Origin: an uncultured Alistipes sp.
Lineage (GTDB): Bacteria > Bacteroidota > Bacteroidia > Bacteroidales > Rikenellaceae
DNA length: 8,459 bases
Reading direction: 5' to 3'
Assembly: GCA_958449275.1 (NCBI GenBank)
Contig: CAUDHE010000096.1
Span: 1-8,459, forward strand
The notes beneath the pieces were generated by a model, which saw only the letters and a list, made by a program, of their open reading frames with translations, searched no databases and was not told the origin of the DNA. Shown one piece after another: positions 7,509 to 8,459 of the stretch. A program made the translations under genes and the position numbers. Numbering within the stretch: the stretch's first letter is position 1; each line of letters opens with the position of its first letter.

Positions 7509-8459
7509 TCAGATTATTCCCTGCTCCAGCATGGCGTGCGCCACCTTCATGAAACCGGCTATATTGGCTCCTTTCACGTAGTTGATATATCCGTCGGGCT
7601 GCTCGCCGTAACGAACGCATGCCTCGTGGATCTGCGACATGATGTAGTGCAGTTTGTTGTCTACCTCTTCGGCCGACCACGAGAGATGCTGGGCATTCTG
7701 GGTCATCTCCAGACCCGAAGTGGCTACGCCGCCCGCATTTACGGCCTTGCCCGGGGCGAAGAGTATGCCAGCGCGCTGGAATTCGGCGATCGCCTCGGGG
7801 GTGCAGCCCATGTTCGATACCTCGGCTGCGCACCATGTGCCGTTCGCCAGAAGCTCTTTGGCGTCGTCGCCGTTAAGCTCGTTCTGGAATGCGCAGGGCA
7901 GAGCTATGTCGCACTTGATGCTCCATGCCTTTTTGCCGGCTATGAACTGCGCGTCGGGGAAACGCTCGGCAAACGGAGCCACTATGTCGCGGTTCGACGC
8001 GCGAAGCTCCAACATATAGTCGATCTTCTCGGGTGTCATGCCGTTGGGGTTGTATATTACGCCGTCGGGGCCCGATATGGCGATCACCTTGGCTCCCAGT
8101 TCGGTCGCTTTTGTCGCCGCACCCCAAGCCACGTTTCCGAAGCCCGAAAGAGCCACCGTCTTGCCTTCGATCGACTTGCCTGCCTGATGCAACATGTGCT
8201 GCACGAAGTAGAGAGCGCCGAAGCCCGTCGCCTCGGGACGTATGAGCGAACCGCCCCACGTGATGCCCTTACCCGTCAGTACGCCGGTGTTGTACTCGCG
8301 GGCCAGTTTCTTGTACATTCCGTAAAGATATCCTATCTCGCGGCCGCCCACGCCTACGTCGCCCGCAGGCACGTCGGTATCGGGACCTATGTTCTTCCAC
8401 AATTCGAGCATGAAGGCCTGACAGAAACGCATTATCTCGGCGTCGGACTTGCCTTTGGG
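7509..8459 (-). CDS. gdhA: Glutamate dehydrogenase, 5' partial
   Basis: Hexameric cytosolic enzyme interconverting 2-oxoglutarate plus ammonia and glutamate with NAD(P)H. The visible 316 residues are the C-terminal ~70% of a ~445-residue protein; the reading frame continues past the right edge (PKGKSDAEIMRFCQAF), so the ATG at 8432 is internal. Visible motifs are PKGKSDAE near the substrate site, PAGDVGVGGREIGYLYG with the catalytic Asp (codon 8360-8358), and a Rossmann domain with GFGNVAWGAATKA. The C-terminal helices include NAGGVATSGLEMTQN and INYVKGANIAGF. After the second cofactor strand the sequence is VIAISGPDGVIYNP; I cannot decide NADP versus NAD preference from this alone. The family is the short hexameric GdhA, not the large 180-kDa form. 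The true start and any promoter lie outside the window. Confidence 0.97.
   Translation of the reverse strand, partial: PKGKSDAEIMRFCQAFMLELWKNIGPDTDVPAGDVGVGGREIGYLYGMYKKLAREYNTGVLTGKGITWGGSLIRPEATGFGALYFVQHMLHQAGKSIEGKTVALSGFGNVAWGAATKATELGAKVIAISGPDGVIYNPNGMTPEKIDYMLELRASNRDIVAPFAERFPDAQFIAGKKAWSIKCDIALPCAFQNELNGDDAKELLANGTWCAAEVSNMGCTPEAIAEFQRAGILFAPGKAVNAGGVATSGLEMTQNAQHLSWSAEEVDNKLHYIMSQIHEACVRYGEQPDGYINYVKGANIAGFMKVAHAMLEQGII

Overview
The window looks like a chromosomal housekeeping segment of a Bacteroidota bacterium, probably Bacteroidales. The moderately high GC content and GC-rich codon use would fit Alistipes/Rikenellaceae, but that genus-level guess is inference. Three things support the phylum: promoter boxes of the Bacteroidota type (TTTG, 19-20 nt, TAnnTTTG), start codons with poor Shine-Dalgarno sequences and A-rich upstream regions, and a transglutaminase-like/thioredoxin-like protein of a kind I associate with Bacteroidales.

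Layout. (1) 2-1591 (+): 3' part of a gene for a transglutaminase-fold protein with a degenerate active site and a C-terminal thioredoxin-like domain. (2) 1565-2299 (-): cutC, whose 3' end overlaps the previous gene tail to tail by 27 bp. (3) 2300-2536: divergent spacer with a candidate cutC promoter, a perfect 10-bp inverted repeat and a GC-rich hairpin just before eno. (4) 2537-3826 (+): enolase, followed by a strong intrinsic terminator. (5) 3827-4370: a long leader region with an AT-rich spacer, a consensus Bacteroidota promoter and a cobalamin riboswitch. (6) 4371-7079 (+): nrdD-nrdG, the anaerobic class III ribonucleotide reductase and its radical-SAM activase, 6 nt apart and surely co-transcribed. 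(7) 7200-7400 (+): tRNA-Thr(GGT) with its own promoter and terminator. (8) 7451-8459 (-): gdhA (glutamate dehydrogenase), whose 5' end runs off the window, with its terminator.

The most informative element is the cobalamin riboswitch in front of nrdDG. The class III enzyme needs no B12, so a B12-sensing switch here makes most sense if the genome also encodes a B12-dependent class II reductase (NrdJ). The cell would then turn down the oxygen-sensitive glycyl-radical enzyme when cobalamin is available. The remaining genes (glycolysis, ammonia assimilation, tRNA) are ordinary core genes. I saw no mobile element, CRISPR array, phage gene or defence system.
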